DNA from: Paraspadella gotoi
Lineage: Eukaryota; Chaetognatha
Assembly (NCBI GenBank): GCA_051294375.1
Contig: JBJCIZ010000239.1
Location: 5,161,141-5,225,140, forward strand
Direction of reading: 5' to 3'
DNA: 64,000 nt
The translations under genes and the position numbers were made by a program. Shown here in pieces: positions 63,576 to 64,000 of this stretch (position 1 is the first letter of the stretch; every line of letters begins with the position of its first letter). The notes beneath the pieces were generated by a model. It was not told where the DNA came from. It ran no database searches and saw only the letters and a program-made list of their open reading frames with translations.

Positions 63576-64000
63576 ATAGTCAGGGTGAACTTATGCAATG
63601 CCCGAATACAAATGAATTTTAATTTTTATCTAATTTAAGAAGAACAATCAATCAATATATCACCCAATCTAATCAATCTATCAATTATTAGATCAATCAT
63701 TCAATCAATCCAAGTAAGTGAAGTATCTTGTCTGCATTAAATAAATTCGGTCAAATCCTTATCCTTTGTTCAGTCGCATTCGATTGCGTTGGCAATATTT
63801 TTTGGTCTTTCTCTCATGAGATTGACCATGAGGTCATTCATGAGGTCAATCACGGGGTCATCCATGGACATCACGTGACCAGAACAGAGGATCGCTCATG
63901 TGAATAGGGGAAATCGCTAAACCTAGTTTTTGATTAAGTCCGAGTTCGAGATAAGGCTTCATTCTAACTCTATTTGTTTCGGTCTCTCTCTCTCTCTCTC

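Larger units (their letters stand above)
62457..64000 (+). repeat. 1.6 kb direct duplication, copy 2 (runs off the window)
   Basis: Same order as 58,827-60,415. Still matching at the window end, so the true length is unknown. Pyrimidine DNA 62,740-63,020. Confidence 0.92.

Overview
This window reads as repeat-dense, gene-free (or nearly gene-free) nuclear DNA of a metazoan, taken from a draft scaffold. It contains 25 runs of N, almost all beside (GA)n/(CT)n or other low-complexity DNA. The (CT)n/(GA)n, (TTTC)n, (GTC/GAC)n and (AATG)n density, the tRNA-like short elements, an LTR promoter followed by a tRNA-Leu primer-binding site, and the lack of any bacterial-style gene all point to an animal. 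A mollusc, perhaps a coleoid cephalopod, is my best guess, but only from general resemblance. I found no protein-coding gene I can defend. Nearly all open frames are translations of CT/GA or triplet repeats (Ser/Leu/Phe, Arg/Glu, His/Ser/Phe) or run through N.

Layout. 1-9 kb: pyrimidine tracts, two copies of a short element with a degenerate TTAGGG-like core (1.4 and 4.4 kb), and an old AT-rich inverted pair (5.2 and 8.5 kb). 9-19 kb: an inverted repeat (10.3-10.9 and 15.1-15.9 kb) flanking 4.2 kb that holds a ~190 bp satellite and an 18 bp minisatellite; both reappear at 18.9-19.1 kb. 19.65-35.61 kb: one giant imperfect palindrome, arms 7.3 and 8.0 kb, with a 0.64 kb centre that contains a 10-N gap. 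35.6-44.4 kb: a third telomere-like element, a short LTR with TATA, initiator, poly(A) signal and tRNA-Leu PBS (36.7-37.0 kb), a duplicated contig end (38 kb), several minisatellites, and (AAT)n and (AATG)n arrays next to tRNA-like elements. 44.4-51.65 kb: a second palindrome, arms 3.1 and 3.9 kb, with a gap at its centre and a tRNA-like SINE near both outer ends. 51.7-58.8 kb: minisatellites, one promoter-like CpG-rich patch (54.84-55.06 kb) and long pyrimidine tracts. 58.8-64 kb: a 1.6 kb direct duplication whose second copy starts at a gap edge.

The strongest biological signals are: (1) a previously unnamed inverted-repeat element (MITE-like) at six places; (2) the LTR/PBS module; (3) the composite satellite/minisatellite unit; (4) the TTAGGG-like element family. 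The strongest structural signal is the set of palindromes and duplications. Because their centres or edges coincide with gaps, and the copies differ mostly by small indels, unmerged or inverted allelic contigs are at least as likely as real inverted duplications.
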